This document shows, piece after piece, positions 42,339-52,428 of a stretch of 64,000 bases of DNA. The DNA comes from Duganella dendranthematis (GTDB lineage Bacteria; Pseudomonadota; Gammaproteobacteria; Burkholderiales; Burkholderiaceae_D): the NCBI RefSeq assembly GCF_012849375.1, contig NZ_CP051684.1, positions 6,138,001 through 6,202,000 on the forward strand. The letters run 5' to 3'. The position numbers and the translations under genes are program-made. The notes under the pieces are model-generated. The model saw only the letters and a list, made by a program, of their open reading frames with translations, was not told where the DNA came from and did no database searches. The first letter of the stretch is position 1. The number at the start of each line of letters is the position of its first letter.

Positions 42339-43217
42339 ATGCTGAAGAAAATTGTTGCTGTATTGCTGAGTTCGTTTACTGCGGCAACTTTTGCCGCCGT
42401 ACCGCTCGGCTCGCAGTCGGTGCTGGTCGTTGAAGACGGCACCGGCAAAGTCCTGCTGGAAAAGAACGCCGACACCCAGGTGCCGATCGCGTCGCTGACC
42501 AAGCTGATGACCGCCATGGTGGTGCTGGATTCCAAGCCGAACATGGACGAAATGATCGAAATCGACCGCGCCGACGTCGATATGCTCAAGCATAGCGCCT
42601 CGCGCGTGCCGGTCGGCGCCGAGCTGTCGCGCTCGGATGTGCTGCAATTGGCGCTGATGTCGTCAGACAACCGCGCCGCTGCATCGCTGGGCCGTACCTA
42701 TCCGGGCGGCCTGCCGGCCTTCCGCATGGCGGTGCGCGCCAAGATCAAGGCGCTGGGTTTGAGCCAGACCGTGATCGAAGAACCAACTGGTTTGTCGCCG
42801 CACAATATGTCGACTGCCAGCGATCTGGTGAAGATCGCGACGGCGGCGTCGGCCTATCCGGACATTCGCCGGATTACCACCGATACCAAGGACATCATCA
42901 ACATCAAGGGCCGCAAGGTCGAATATCACAACACCAACCGCCTGGTCGGCGCCAAGGGTTGGGATGTTGGCCTGTCAAAGACCGGCTACACCGAAGAGGC
43001 CGGCCGTTGCCTGGTGATGCGCTTCAAATCGGGTGGCAAGAACAACACTCTGGTGCTGCTGAACGCCGGCGCCAACTCGGTGCGCAATATGGATGCGATC
43101 AAGATTCGCCGCCTGATCGCCGGACCGGATGAGCCACGACCAAAAGTCATGAAGGCATCGGTCACGACCAAGAAGAAAGCCGTCAAACGCAGCAAGCGCA
43201 ACCGCCGCGCGATGTGA
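42339..43217 (+). CDS. D-alanyl-D-alanine endopeptidase/carboxypeptidase (PBP7 type)
   Basis: The 292-residue product belongs to the S11 serine peptidases that cut D-Ala-linked peptidoglycan peptides. A signal peptide (about 20 residues, ending TFAA) leads into the penicillin-binding motifs SxxK at Ser52-Lys55 (ASLTKLMT), SxN at 109-111 (SDN) and KTG at 214 (SKTGYTEEAG). There is no C-terminal amphipathic anchor; the tail is very Lys/Arg-rich. Length and motif spacing fit PbpG (PBP7) better than DacA. ATG 42339 was chosen because the signal peptide begins there; the frame runs further upstream without a start context. Confidence 0.92.
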   Translation: MLKKIVAVLLSSFTAATFAAVPLGSQSVLVVEDGTGKVLLEKNADTQVPIASLTKLMTAMVVLDSKPNMDEMIEIDRADVDMLKHSASRVPVGAELSRSDVLQLALMSSDNRAAASLGRTYPGGLPAFRMAVRAKIKALGLSQTVIEEPTGLSPHNMSTASDLVKIATAASAYPDIRRITTDTKDIINIKGRKVEYHNTNRLVGAKGWDVGLSKTGYTEEAGRCLVMRFKSGGKNNTLVLLNAGANSVRNMDAIKIRRLIAGPDEPRPKVMKASVTTKKKAVKRSKRNRRAM

Positions 43218-43241
43218 TTACCGCCTGACCCGCACGGCCAC

Positions 43242-43271
43242 GCGGGGTTTGACCCCGTACGGGGTCAAACC
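43242..43271. repeat. 30-bp perfect palindrome between pbpG-type gene and recD
   Basis: Arms GGGGTTTGACCCC and GGGGTCAAACCCC of 13 bases surround GTAC. Outside it, ACCGC-CTGA on the left and TCA-GCGGT on the right can extend the pairing imperfectly. It lies between convergent genes, so it may serve as a bidirectional terminator-like element. The form fits a REP-type repeat. Confidence 0.8.
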
Positions 43272-43350
43272 CCTCAGCGGTAAGGCTGGCGTCGAAGCAA
43301 ACGCATATGGGGTAGCGCTAAAATCTGGCGCCATCACGCCAAGTGTTGGC

Positions 43351-45276
43351 TTAACCGGCCAGCTGCAAGCGCAAGCCGCTCGCCCTTTGGGTGCGCTGAG
43401 CAATCGCATCCAGCAGCACCTGACCGTTTGGAGTGAGTAACGTAAAGTAGTCGCGCGCCCGCGTGATGCCGGTGTAAATCAACTCCCGCGCCAGCATGCC
43501 GCCGCCGTCTTTCGGCAGCACCATCGCCGTGTGCGCGAACTCCGATCCCTGCGATTTGTGCACCGTCATCGCAAACGCCGTCTCCACATTTCTGAGCCTG
43601 GTGGCCAGCACGCTGCGCACCGTTTCGCCTTCCGAGAAATACACCCGCAACGCTCCCGGCCGCGCCGGATCGGGCAACGTCAAACCAATGTCGCCGTTGA
43701 AAACACCGGTCGCATAGTCATTACGCGTCACCATCACCGGCCGCCCGATATACCATTCGCCAGTCCGCTTGAGCAAGCCCGCCGACTGCAATCGTTGCTC
43801 GATGCTGTCGTTCAAACCGGACACGCCCCACTCGCCTTCGCGCACCGCACACAAGATCCGGAAGCGTTCAAAGCTCTTCAGGACAGAGCTCTCCCAGCCC
43901 TCGGCCCCGGCTGGCGCGCTTTTAATCAGCTGCAAATAGGGCCGGTAGCCATCCAACGCCAGCTGCAGCAGATCCGCCGACTGTGCAGAATCGGTCCACG
44001 TCACCTTGCCGCCCTCGCCCTGTCGCAGCACATTGACGGCTGCCGCCGCGTCACCGGCATTCACCGCCAGCGCCAGCGCGCCGATCGGGCCGCCGAAACG
44101 CCGGCTCTCGCGCAACATCACGGTCTGCTGGGCAATCGGTCCGCCATGGCCTTCAAAGCGGGCCGGCACCTGCTGTCCGGTCGCGGCGTGCACATACGAC
44201 AAGGTTTCCGGCAGATACTCACCAGCTTCGGCGTTGTGGCACAAGTCGCCCAACACCGCCCCCGCCTCCACCGACGCCAGCTGATCCTTGTCGCCCAGCA
44301 GAATCAAGGTGGCGGTGTCCGGCAACGCCGCCAGCAGCGCCGACATCATTTCCAGGTGAATCATGGACGCTTCATCCACAATCAGCACATCGACTTCCAG
44401 CTGATTGCCGGCGTGGTGCTGGAACGCCCGCGTGTCCGGCCGCGCACCGAGCAAGCTGTGCAGTGTGCGCGCGGCGCCCATGCGGGCCGCCAGTTCGCGC
44501 AGCGGCAGCTCGTCGCCCACCTTTTCGGCCAGCTCGTCCAGCGCCGTATCAATCGACTGCTTCAGCCGCGCCGCCGCCTTGCCGGTCGGTGCGGCCAATG
44601 CCACGCGCAAGCCAGCCTGACGCTCACCCGCCGTCGCAAACAACAGCGCCAGCAAACGCGCCACCGTGTAGGTCTTGCCGGTACCCGGCCCGCCGGTGAT
44701 GATGCCCAACTTGCCGCGCATGGCCACCGCGCAGGCGATCTTCTGCCAATCGACACCGCCGCGCGGCGCGTGCGGGAACAGGTTGTCCAGCCAGCGGCGG
44801 ATGTCATCTGTGCGCGCGTCGTCATCGGCCGCCAGCACGCCGCCCAACGCGCGGCTGCGCACCGATTCGGCCACATGCCGCTCGTCCAGCCAATAGCGGC
44901 GCAGGTACAGGCGCTCGCCATCCAACACCAACGGCTGATTCCACTGATCGCCGCCCACCGGCCACACTTGCGTGCAGCGCGCCAGCAGGTCGCACCAGGC
45001 GTCGGTGTCGGCCGGCCAGTCGCCGGCTGCGGCGTGCAGCGCGCTCCACTCGTCGTCGCTCCAGCCCAGCAGCGCGGCCGGATCGTCGTTCAGCTCATCG
45101 AGCATCAAACAGCTGTGGCCACGGCCTTCCAGCTCGGACAGCAGCACGCAAGCCGCCATCAGCTGCGGCGAACTGTCGCCGACCGAGGCGATAAAGCGCG
45201 CAAACGCGCCACTCAGGCGGCGCAGCTGGCCGGCTTCGGTCAGCGCATCAACCTGCGCGAAAAATTCATCATTCAT
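43351..45276 (-). CDS. recD: RecBCD helicase subunit RecD
   Basis: RecD is the 5'-3' helicase subunit of the RecBCD double-strand-break repair enzyme. The 641-residue product has Walker A (GGPGTGKTYTVARLLAL near residue 195), the VLIVDEASM Walker B, and later helicase motifs including FAMTVHKSQGSEFAH and a C-terminal ELIYTGITRARDYFTLL. I chose ATG 45276, which overlaps the recB stop by 8 bases and gives a product starting MNDEFFAQVDAL. The gene order recC-recB-recD is standard for proteobacteria that lack ptrA between recC and recB. Confidence 0.96.
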   Translation of the reverse strand: MNDEFFAQVDALTEAGQLRRLSGAFARFIASVGDSSPQLMAACVLLSELEGRGHSCLMLDELNDDPAALLGWSDDEWSALHAAAGDWPADTDAWCDLLARCTQVWPVGGDQWNQPLVLDGERLYLRRYWLDERHVAESVRSRALGGVLAADDDARTDDIRRWLDNLFPHAPRGGVDWQKIACAVAMRGKLGIITGGPGTGKTYTVARLLALLFATAGERQAGLRVALAAPTGKAAARLKQSIDTALDELAEKVGDELPLRELAARMGAARTLHSLLGARPDTRAFQHHAGNQLEVDVLIVDEASMIHLEMMSALLAALPDTATLILLGDKDQLASVEAGAVLGDLCHNAEAGEYLPETLSYVHAATGQQVPARFEGHGGPIAQQTVMLRESRRFGGPIGALALAVNAGDAAAAVNVLRQGEGGKVTWTDSAQSADLLQLALDGYRPYLQLIKSAPAGAEGWESSVLKSFERFRILCAVREGEWGVSGLNDSIEQRLQSAGLLKRTGEWYIGRPVMVTRNDYATGVFNGDIGLTLPDPARPGALRVYFSEGETVRSVLATRLRNVETAFAMTVHKSQGSEFAHTAMVLPKDGGGMLARELIYTGITRARDYFTLLTPNGQVLLDAIAQRTQRASGLRLQLAG

Positions 45277-48200
45277 GACTTGCACCCAGCAGATTATCCA
45301 GCCCGTCCAACAATTCGGCGTCCGGCGCGATCCAGTAACAGCCGCGCGTCTGCGCATTGCCTATGCCGCGCAAGAACATGAAGATCGCGCCGCCCAGCTG
45401 CTCGGCGGGATCGTATGCGTCACCCAGGCGGCTTTGCAGCAGCCGGTGCAGCGCCAGCATGTAGATCGCACCCTGAATGTCGTAACGGTGATCGGCCATG
45501 GCGTTGATCAGCGCCGGCTCGTGGTAGCTGGCGTCGTTGCCGCCCAGCGCATTGGATTTGTAATCGAGGATCCAGTAACGGCCTTGGTGCTCGAACACCA
45601 GGTCGCAGAAGCCTTTCAGCATGCCATGCAGCTCGCGCTCCGGCAGCGCCGGCCGCACTGCGCCGCCCAGCAGATGCGTGGCGCATAGGCGGTCCAGCGC
45701 ACCGGTGGCCAGACGCTCGCTCGGGAACCAGAACTCCATCTCCGGCAGCGGCGCGACGATGGCGCTGAGCGGCGCATCCAGATGCGGCAGCGGCGTGACG
45801 GCGATTTCGCGCAGCCAGGCCAGCGTGTCCTCCAGTCGGTTGCCCCAGCCGGCGCGCTCCACCCGGCGCGTCAGGCGCGCTTCAAACGTCTCCTGTTCGA
45901 CGACGGCAAAGCCCTCCTGCCCCATCCACTCCAGCTGCTCGTGCAGGAAGTTACCGGGCACGGAGCCGCGCGGGAAGCGATGCCATGGCGTGTCTTCCAC
46001 CCGCGTGGACTGCGTCATGGCCGGCTGGTCGCCGTCTTCCAGCAGCTTTTCCTGCAAGGCGTCGCGCGGCACCGGACCGTCGGCGCTAATGGTGCCGGTC
46101 GGGCCTGTGCGCCGCGCCAGCGAACTGAAACTGCCCACCGACCAATCGCGCTCGAAATGGCCGCCGTACTGCTGCGGTTCCAGCAAGGGCTGGCGATGCT
46201 CGACGCGGGTCAGGCGGGTAATCTGTTTGTCGTCCATCGCCAGCGTGGCGATGCTGATATCGTCGCAGCCCTTGCAGGCATGCTCCCAGCGCTCCATCAT
46301 CAGGTCGGACGGCAGCGGCGCGCCACCGGTCAGCAGGTAGCCCAGCGCGGAATCGTGCAGCGTGTTGTCGCCGGCCTTGCGCGCCGACAGCGCGGTCACG
46401 CCCAGCCACAGGAAGTGGCGCGCGCGCGTCAGCGCCACGTACATCAGCCGCAGGTCTTCCTGCAAGCGCGCGCGTTCCACCAGTTCCAGCGCGGTCTCGG
46501 TCAGCGCCATGTCGATGCGGCGGATACCGTCGTCGTCGCTGAATTCGAAGAAACTGCGGTTGCGGCGCTCGACCTTGCGCGCGGTGACGGCAAATGGCAG
46601 GTACACCAGCGGATATTCCAGGCCTTTCGACTTGTGCACCGTGACCACCTTGACCAGTTCCGCATCGCTCTCCAGACGCAGCACGCGCTCGTCGCCGGCG
46701 CCTTCGCCGCCTTCGATCTGCTCCGCCAGCCAGCGGATCAGTGCCTGCTCGCCATCCAGCTGGCGGCTGGCCGATTGCAGCAGTTCCGCCAGGTGCAGCA
46801 GATTAGTCAGGCGACGCTCCCCGCCCACCTGTTGCAGCAAGGCGGCCGGCAGTTGCAGTTCGTGGATGAAGCGGCGCAGCATGGCCAGCACGCCCTGCCG
46901 CTGCCAGATGATGTGCAGCGCCTTCAGTTGTTCGACGCGCTCCTCCCACGCCAGTTCGTCCGAGGACAAACGCGCCAGCTCAGCCAGCGGCAGACCGGCG
47001 GTACGCGTGGCGAAAGCGGCCCGCGCCAGCGCGCCGTCGAGCGGATTGGCGACCGCCGACAGCCAGCGCAGCACGTCGGCTGCTTCCTCGCTGTCGGTCA
47101 CCGAATCCTTGTCCGACAGGTAGACGCTCGGCACGCCGCGCCGCTGCAATGAGCGGCGGATGGCGCCGGCCTCCTTGCGGTCGCGCACCAGCACCGCGAT
47201 GTCGGCGGGCTTGAGGCGTTGCGGGCCGTCGTCACCACCGAAGAATTCCGCGCGCACATCATTCAGCTTGGCGACGATATCTTCCGCGCAGTGGCTGGCG
47301 AAGAATTCGCGGTAACGCTCGGCCTTGAGATCCTGTGTGGCGCTGCACGCGATCACCAGCGCGGGCACGTCGCCGTCCGCATCCACCAGGCGCTCCTTGC
47401 GGCCCTTGGCGCCTACCGCGTCGAACGGCAGCGGATTATCGCGCGTGACCGGGTCGCGGAAGCGGAACGCGCCGCGCGCGAAGCCCTCTTCTTTTGTGCG
47501 GCCTTCGGCATGCAGGAACAGATGGTTGACCGCATCCACCACCGGCTTGGTCGAGCGGAAGTTGGTCATCAGCTGGTAGTGCCGCCCAGTGGTGGCCAGC
47601 CGCGCCGACAGGTAGCTGTGGATATCGGCGCCGCGGAAGCCGTAAATCGACTGTTTCGGATCACCGATCAGGAAGAGGCCCGTTTGCGGATCGTTGTCGG
47701 CCACGCGATACAGTTCGTTGAAGATCTGGTACTGATTCGGCGCCGTATCCTGAAATTCATCAACCATCGCCACCGGATACTGGTCGGTGATGCGCTTGCG
47801 CAGCGCGGCGCCATTTTCGCCTTGCAGCGCTGCGTTCAGGCGGTCCAGCATGTCGGCAAAGCCGAACTGGCGGCTGCGTTTTTTCAGCTCCGCCATGCGG
47901 TCGGCCACCGCCGCCGCCGCGTGGCGATACAGCGCATGCGACAGCGGCTCGATCTCGGCCAGCGCGATTTTCAGCGGCTGCGTGGCGTCGAAATCGTCCG
48001 GGATCGCGGTGCTGAAGTTCTTGGCGAAAGCATCTTCCAGCCCTTCCGGCGTGAGGCGGTTCCAGGCCGTGTCCAAAATATCCGGCTTGACGCTGGCCGG
48101 ATTCTGCGCCCACTCGCGCAGGCCGTTGAACCAGGTGACCAGCGAATCCGGCCGCATCTTGTTCCCGTTGAAGCACTTGGGATCGACCGCGCGGTGCGAT

Positions 48201-48970
48201 GCGATCCACTGCTCCATGCGGTCGGCGCGCTCGTACCAGCCGGCCTTCAGTTGCGCGAGTTGCGCCTGCTGCGCGCGCTGCACGGTGGCGATCAACACGC
48301 CCAGCGATTCACCACGGCCAGCCGCATCGCCAATGATGTCGGCGCGCTTGACCAGTTCACGGATCGATTTCTTCAACGCGCCAACGTCGCCCCAGCAGGA
48401 CAGCAGCGCCTCCAGGGAGACTTCGTTGAGCGGATAGACCTGCTGGCGCCAGTAATCATGCGCCGCATCCTCGAACAGCGCCTGCTCGTCGCTGACCAGT
48501 TCTTCGTCAAACAGGCTCCCGCTGTCGAACGCATGTTCGCGCAGCATGCGCTGGCACCAGGCGTCGATGGTGAAGATGGCCGCTTCGTCCATCGTTTCCG
48601 CCGCCAGTTGCAGGCGGTGCGCGGCCTGCTGCTGCGCGCCGTGGTCGGGATAGGATTCGAGAATCTGCTCCAGGTACTCGTCCGGCCTTTGGCGTGGCGC
48701 CGGTTCGCGGAAATACGCCGCCGCCTCCACCAGCCGTTCGCGCACGCGGTTGGACAGTTCGCGCGTGGCGGCGCGGGTGAAGGTCATCACCAGGATATCG
48801 GCCGGCAGTAGCGGGCGCGGGAAGGCGTGGTCGCCGCCGTGGCCCAGCACCAGCCGCACGTACAGCGCGGCGATGGTCCAGGTCTTGCCGGTGCCGGCGC
48901 TGGCCTCGATAAGGCGCGAACCGTGCAGCGGGAAAGTCAGCGGCGCGAGCTGGTTGGCGATGTTACTCAT
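45269..48970 (-). CDS. recB: RecBCD nuclease/helicase subunit RecB
   Basis: RecB supplies the 3'-5' helicase and the nuclease of RecBCD. The 1233-residue product opens with Walker A (EASAGTGKTWTIAALYVRL, shown in part) near residue 25. It has the SF1 motifs (VDEFQDTAPNQYQIF, IGDPKQSIYGFRGAD) and ends with the nuclease motif LVFEHQGRYWILDYKSNALG with the catalytic Asp and Lys. It overlaps recC at its start by 4 bases and recD at its end by 8 bases. Length is normal. Confidence 0.98.
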   Translation of the reverse strand: MSNIANQLAPLTFPLHGSRLIEASAGTGKTWTIAALYVRLVLGHGGDHAFPRPLLPADILVMTFTRAATRELSNRVRERLVEAAAYFREPAPRQRPDEYLEQILESYPDHGAQQQAAHRLQLAAETMDEAAIFTIDAWCQRMLREHAFDSGSLFDEELVSDEQALFEDAAHDYWRQQVYPLNEVSLEALLSCWGDVGALKKSIRELVKRADIIGDAAGRGESLGVLIATVQRAQQAQLAQLKAGWYERADRMEQWIASHRAVDPKCFNGNKMRPDSLVTWFNGLREWAQNPASVKPDILDTAWNRLTPEGLEDAFAKNFSTAIPDDFDATQPLKIALAEIEPLSHALYRHAAAAVADRMAELKKRSRQFGFADMLDRLNAALQGENGAALRKRITDQYPVAMVDEFQDTAPNQYQIFNELYRVADNDPQTGLFLIGDPKQSIYGFRGADIHSYLSARLATTGRHYQLMTNFRSTKPVVDAVNHLFLHAEGRTKEEGFARGAFRFRDPVTRDNPLPFDAVGAKGRKERLVDADGDVPALVIACSATQDLKAERYREFFASHCAEDIVAKLNDVRAEFFGGDDGPQRLKPADIAVLVRDRKEAGAIRRSLQRRGVPSVYLSDKDSVTDSEEAADVLRWLSAVANPLDGALARAAFATRTAGLPLAELARLSSDELAWEERVEQLKALHIIWQRQGVLAMLRRFIHELQLPAALLQQVGGERRLTNLLHLAELLQSASRQLDGEQALIRWLAEQIEGGEGAGDERVLRLESDAELVKVVTVHKSKGLEYPLVYLPFAVTARKVERRNRSFFEFSDDDGIRRIDMALTETALELVERARLQEDLRLMYVALTRARHFLWLGVTALSARKAGDNTLHDSALGYLLTGGAPLPSDLMMERWEHACKGCDDISIATLAMDDKQITRLTRVEHRQPLLEPQQYGGHFERDWSVGSFSSLARRTGPTGTISADGPVPRDALQEKLLEDGDQPAMTQSTRVEDTPWHRFPRGSVPGNFLHEQLEWMGQEGFAVVEQETFEARLTRRVERAGWGNRLEDTLAWLREIAVTPLPHLDAPLSAIVAPLPEMEFWFPSERLATGALDRLCATHLLGGAVRPALPERELHGMLKGFCDLVFEHQGRYWILDYKSNALGGNDASYHEPALINAMADHRYDIQGAIYMLALHRLLQSRLGDAYDPAEQLGGAIFMFLRGIGNAQTRGCYWIAPDAELLDGLDNLLGASHE

Positions 48971-51900
48971 GCTGCGTCCTCGCCTTCAATCTTTTCTATG
49001 GTGATGCATTGTTCCATCCAGTCGGCCAGCGGGCCATACAGCGCGCGCGAGACATCGTCGAAATCCGGCTCGGCGCTCAAGGCGCTGAAGTCGGGCCACA
49101 TGCGCTTGAGGCACAAGTCTTCGTTTTCGCCGCCGATGTCGAAGCCGCCGTCGTACACTGCGCGCGGATCGCCCTCCTGCACCAGCGCCAGCGCCGTCTT
49201 GCAGGCGGTGGGCAGCGGACGGTTCATGCCGTCCCGCCACAGGCAGACCAGTTCCCGCAAGGCTTCCATCGCCTGCTCGGGATCCAGCGGCTGCATGGTG
49301 ACGATAGCGTCGCGCGCCACCAGGTGGCCGGTGACCTGCATGCCGGCCGCAGATATCGCCAGCTGGCGCAGCCACATGGCAATCAGCTTGTCGCCGCGCG
49401 GTTTGCCCTGCTTGTCGGCCACGCGCGACGACATCTGCGCCAGCCACACGGTTTCGCTGCCGTTGCTGCGCAGTTGGTCGATCCAGTCGTCCAGCGGCAC
49501 GCCGGCCAGCACCAGATTTAGCGCCACCTTCGGCGCGGCGAGTTCGTAATGCTGGCGCAGCGTGAGCCACGCGCAGCGCACCGGCACCAGCGCCTGCACC
49601 AGTTGATGCTGATACTGCTGGCCGATCAGGCCAATCGGCAGCACGCCTTCGCGCGCCAGCCGTTCGGCGCGCTGCGTCAGCTTGTCGTAGACCTGGTCGA
49701 TTTCTTCCGGCGTTTCGGCGTCGTCGAGCAAGGTGTCTTCGAGCAGATAGCGTTCCAGCGCGTTGAGCGAAAACGGTTCTTCATCCTCGCCAACCAACGC
49801 CGCTTCGCCGAACATCACGCCCAGGCGCTGGCGGAAGAAGAAGCGCACCGGCTGGCGCAGGAAGTTGTGCAGGCTGCCCAGTTTGAGGCGGAATTTGTCG
49901 TCGATATCGAACGGCGGCAGTTCGGTCGCCTCGTCTTCCGCGATTTCCTCGCCATGCGCCTCGCGCCACTCGCGCGCGTAGGTCAACAGGCCGCCGGCTT
50001 CAAAGTAGCGGCGGCTGAACGGCTGCAAGGCGTGCTCCGTGGTGCGCGCGTGCATATCCTCTTTACTCATGTCCCAGCCGTTAATCAGGTAATCGCGCAG
50101 CTGCGACACCAGCACCGACGGCGGCTGTTCGCTGTTGTCTCGCACATTGCGCCCCACCCAGCTGATATACAGCTTGTCGCGCGCGGCCAGCACCGCTTCC
50201 AGCATCAGGTAGCGGTCGTCGTCGCGGCGCGAGCGGTCACCGGGCCGCGCCATGCCCGGTTGCGCCAGCAGGTCGAAGTCGGCCTTGGGTGCGCGGCGCG
50301 GGAAGTCGCCATCGTTCATGCCGAGCAGGCAGACCACGCGGAACGGCACGGCGCGCATCGGCATCAGCGTGCAAAAGGTCACGCCGCCGGAGACGAATTG
50401 GTGATTCAACGTCGGCTCGTCCATCAGTCCGAGCCAGGCTTCGCGCAGCACGGCCAGCGGCACGGATTCGTCGTAGGACGCGCCTTCGCAGGTGTCCAGC
50501 CATTTTTTCAGGGCGTCGTCCAGCTGCGCCAGCGTCAGGCGGTCGGTTTCTTCCTTGGTGTTGAAGAAGGTGGCCAGCAGCGCGCGCGCCTGCACGCCCC
50601 ACTCGACCGGCGAACGCGATTGGGCCAACACGGCGCGCCAGTGCAGCAGCGCTTCCACCAGCTGCGCCAGCGATCCGGCCAGCGCAGCATCCAGGCCGCC
50701 GATTTCGCCATATGGCTCGATACCGGCAAAGCTATCTCCGGCGCCGCTGGCGTAGCCCAGCAGCATGCGGCGAACGCCGAAGATCCAGGCATTCTGCTCT
50801 CCGGCAGGACCGAGTCCCAAACCATTGCGGTGCTGCTGATCCAGGCCCCAACGGACGCCCGAGCCTTCGATCCAGCGGCCCAGTGTCGGCAGGTCATCGT
50901 CGTGCAGGCCGAAACGTCCGGCCAGCGCCGGCACGTCCAGCAGGTCGCGCACTTCGCTCTGGCGGCAGCGCTGCTGCGGCAATCGCAGCAGCCACTCCAG
51001 CGCCACCAGCAGTGGATTGACACTGCGGTCATTGACATCGCCGATCTCGAACGGGATGTAGCGCGCATCGCTGCGGCGGTGCTGGGCGAAGACGGCGTGG
51101 ATGGCGGCCGAGAAGGTGTCGATATCCGGCACCATGACCACCACATCACGCGGACGCAGCGGCCGGCCGCTATATTCCGCGTCGGCGAACATCTGCAACA
51201 ACTGGTCGTGCAGCACTTCCACTTCACGCTGCACGCTGTGGGTGACATGGAATTCGATCGAGCGGTCGTCCTCCGCCGGCGGAACGTGGGGATGCTCGGA
51301 CAGCGGCAACATCTCGCGCACGGCGGCCTGCACCTGCGTCAGCAAGGTGTCGCCGTCGCCGTCGCTAAACAGGTCGACCCGCATTGGCGCCACATCGTCG
51401 TTTTCTGCCGCACTGGCTTGCGCGGCTTCGTCAAATTCGTCCAGCATACGCACGAAGTCGCGGCCTTGGCGTCCCCAGCTGGCCAGCAGCGGATGGCTGT
51501 GCGCATGCAGTTCTTCCAGCGGAATCTGGCCCAGGTCCTGCCCATTACGCAGTTGCTGGCGGCGGTGCGCGCTGCGCAGCAGATCGCGGCCTTCGATGAT
51601 GTCGCCCCAGTAGTACTGGCATGGATTGGGCACGGCCAGCAGCACCTGCGTGTAGCGGGCGATGGAGGCCAGCGCCTGCAAGGTCTGGAACGGCAGCGCC
51701 GAGACGCCAAAGATCACCACGCGGCGCGGCAGTCGGCCCAGCGGTTCTTCACCAGCGGCGCTGGCGCGCACGAATTCGGTGTGGACGGTGGCGCGGCCAA
51801 GGTCGCGCTCATGCGGCTCGACGTCGGCGATCACGGCGCGCCACAACTGGCCTTGCCAGCGCTGGTCTTCCGGCAGCGGCGTGACATCGCCGCGCGCGCT

Positions 51901-52392
51901 GCGCAGCTGGTCACGGCCTGCGGCCCAGTCATCCAGCCAATCGGCGCGATAGACCTGGTATTGGTCGAACAAGTCGGCCAGCCGTTCGGCCAGTTGCAGC
52001 CGGCGTTCGGCTTCGCCATCGGACAGGAAGTGGCGCAGCGGCGCGAATACAGGATCGGCCAGCAGCGTAGGCAGGAGACGCATCAAGCGCCACGTCAACG
52101 GACCTTTGTCGAAAGCGGAGATGGGCGGCACGCGGTCGCGCCCCAACATGCCCCGGTAAGCGTCCCACAGGAAGCGCGCCGGCAGCGCCACGCGCGAGGC
52201 GGCGCAGATGCCGATTTCCTCGGCCAGCGCGATCTTCAGCCATTCGGCCACGCCGTTGGACTGCACCAGGAAGATTTCCGACTCCAGCGCCCCGAGCGGG
52301 TGGTTACGCAGCCATTGGAAGACGGCGGCGCGCAACTGTTCCATCTGATTGCCGTGCAAAATCAGCAGGCCGGGGGTGATGCCAGAGTGCAT
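48967..52392 (-). CDS. recC: RecBCD subunit RecC
   Basis: RecC scans the DNA for Chi and bridges the two motors. The 1141-residue product opens GLLILHGNQMEQLRAAV and has SEIFLVQSNGVAEWLKIALAE, a RecC hallmark. It carries the inactivated helicase-like domains with MRAVPFRVVCLLGMNDGDFP. Length fits the family (about 1120). It starts 36 bases beyond the 3' end of the upstream CHASE kinase gene, with a short hairpin between them. Confidence 0.97.
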   Translation of the reverse strand: MHSGITPGLLILHGNQMEQLRAAVFQWLRNHPLGALESEIFLVQSNGVAEWLKIALAEEIGICAASRVALPARFLWDAYRGMLGRDRVPPISAFDKGPLTWRLMRLLPTLLADPVFAPLRHFLSDGEAERRLQLAERLADLFDQYQVYRADWLDDWAAGRDQLRSARGDVTPLPEDQRWQGQLWRAVIADVEPHERDLGRATVHTEFVRASAAGEEPLGRLPRRVVIFGVSALPFQTLQALASIARYTQVLLAVPNPCQYYWGDIIEGRDLLRSAHRRQQLRNGQDLGQIPLEELHAHSHPLLASWGRQGRDFVRMLDEFDEAAQASAAENDDVAPMRVDLFSDGDGDTLLTQVQAAVREMLPLSEHPHVPPAEDDRSIEFHVTHSVQREVEVLHDQLLQMFADAEYSGRPLRPRDVVVMVPDIDTFSAAIHAVFAQHRRSDARYIPFEIGDVNDRSVNPLLVALEWLLRLPQQRCRQSEVRDLLDVPALAGRFGLHDDDLPTLGRWIEGSGVRWGLDQQHRNGLGLGPAGEQNAWIFGVRRMLLGYASGAGDSFAGIEPYGEIGGLDAALAGSLAQLVEALLHWRAVLAQSRSPVEWGVQARALLATFFNTKEETDRLTLAQLDDALKKWLDTCEGASYDESVPLAVLREAWLGLMDEPTLNHQFVSGGVTFCTLMPMRAVPFRVVCLLGMNDGDFPRRAPKADFDLLAQPGMARPGDRSRRDDDRYLMLEAVLAARDKLYISWVGRNVRDNSEQPPSVLVSQLRDYLINGWDMSKEDMHARTTEHALQPFSRRYFEAGGLLTYAREWREAHGEEIAEDEATELPPFDIDDKFRLKLGSLHNFLRQPVRFFFRQRLGVMFGEAALVGEDEEPFSLNALERYLLEDTLLDDAETPEEIDQVYDKLTQRAERLAREGVLPIGLIGQQYQHQLVQALVPVRCAWLTLRQHYELAAPKVALNLVLAGVPLDDWIDQLRSNGSETVWLAQMSSRVADKQGKPRGDKLIAMWLRQLAISAAGMQVTGHLVARDAIVTMQPLDPEQAMEALRELVCLWRDGMNRPLPTACKTALALVQEGDPRAVYDGGFDIGGENEDLCLKRMWPDFSALSAEPDFDDVSRALYGPLADWMEQCITIEKIEGEDAA

Positions 52393-52402
52393 AGGGCTCT
52401 TT

Positions 52403-52419
52403 AGTGGGTTTGACCCGCT
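52403..52419. repeat. 17-bp inverted repeat between recC and the CHASE kinase
   Basis: AGTGGGT pairs with ACCCGCT around TTG, with one G-T wobble. The inner sequence GGGTTTGACCC also occurs in the palindrome at 43242-43271, on the other side of the recD-recB-recC block. No T-run follows in either direction, so terminator function is doubtful. Confidence 0.55.
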
Positions 52420-52428
52420 ATTATCGCT

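Noticed and set aside
43249..43440. Small plus-strand frame through the palindrome and into recD
   Set aside because: It begins inside the palindrome and overlaps the 3' end of recD on the other strand; the product has no recognisable feature.
49549..52404. Open frame of 951 codons on the plus strand opposite recC
   Set aside because: It is the shadow of recC, with a product rich in Gln, His and Arg and no recognisable domain.
52393..52428. Hairpin between recC and the CHASE kinase as a terminator
   Set aside because: The stem is short and no T-run follows in either direction; kept only as a repeat.
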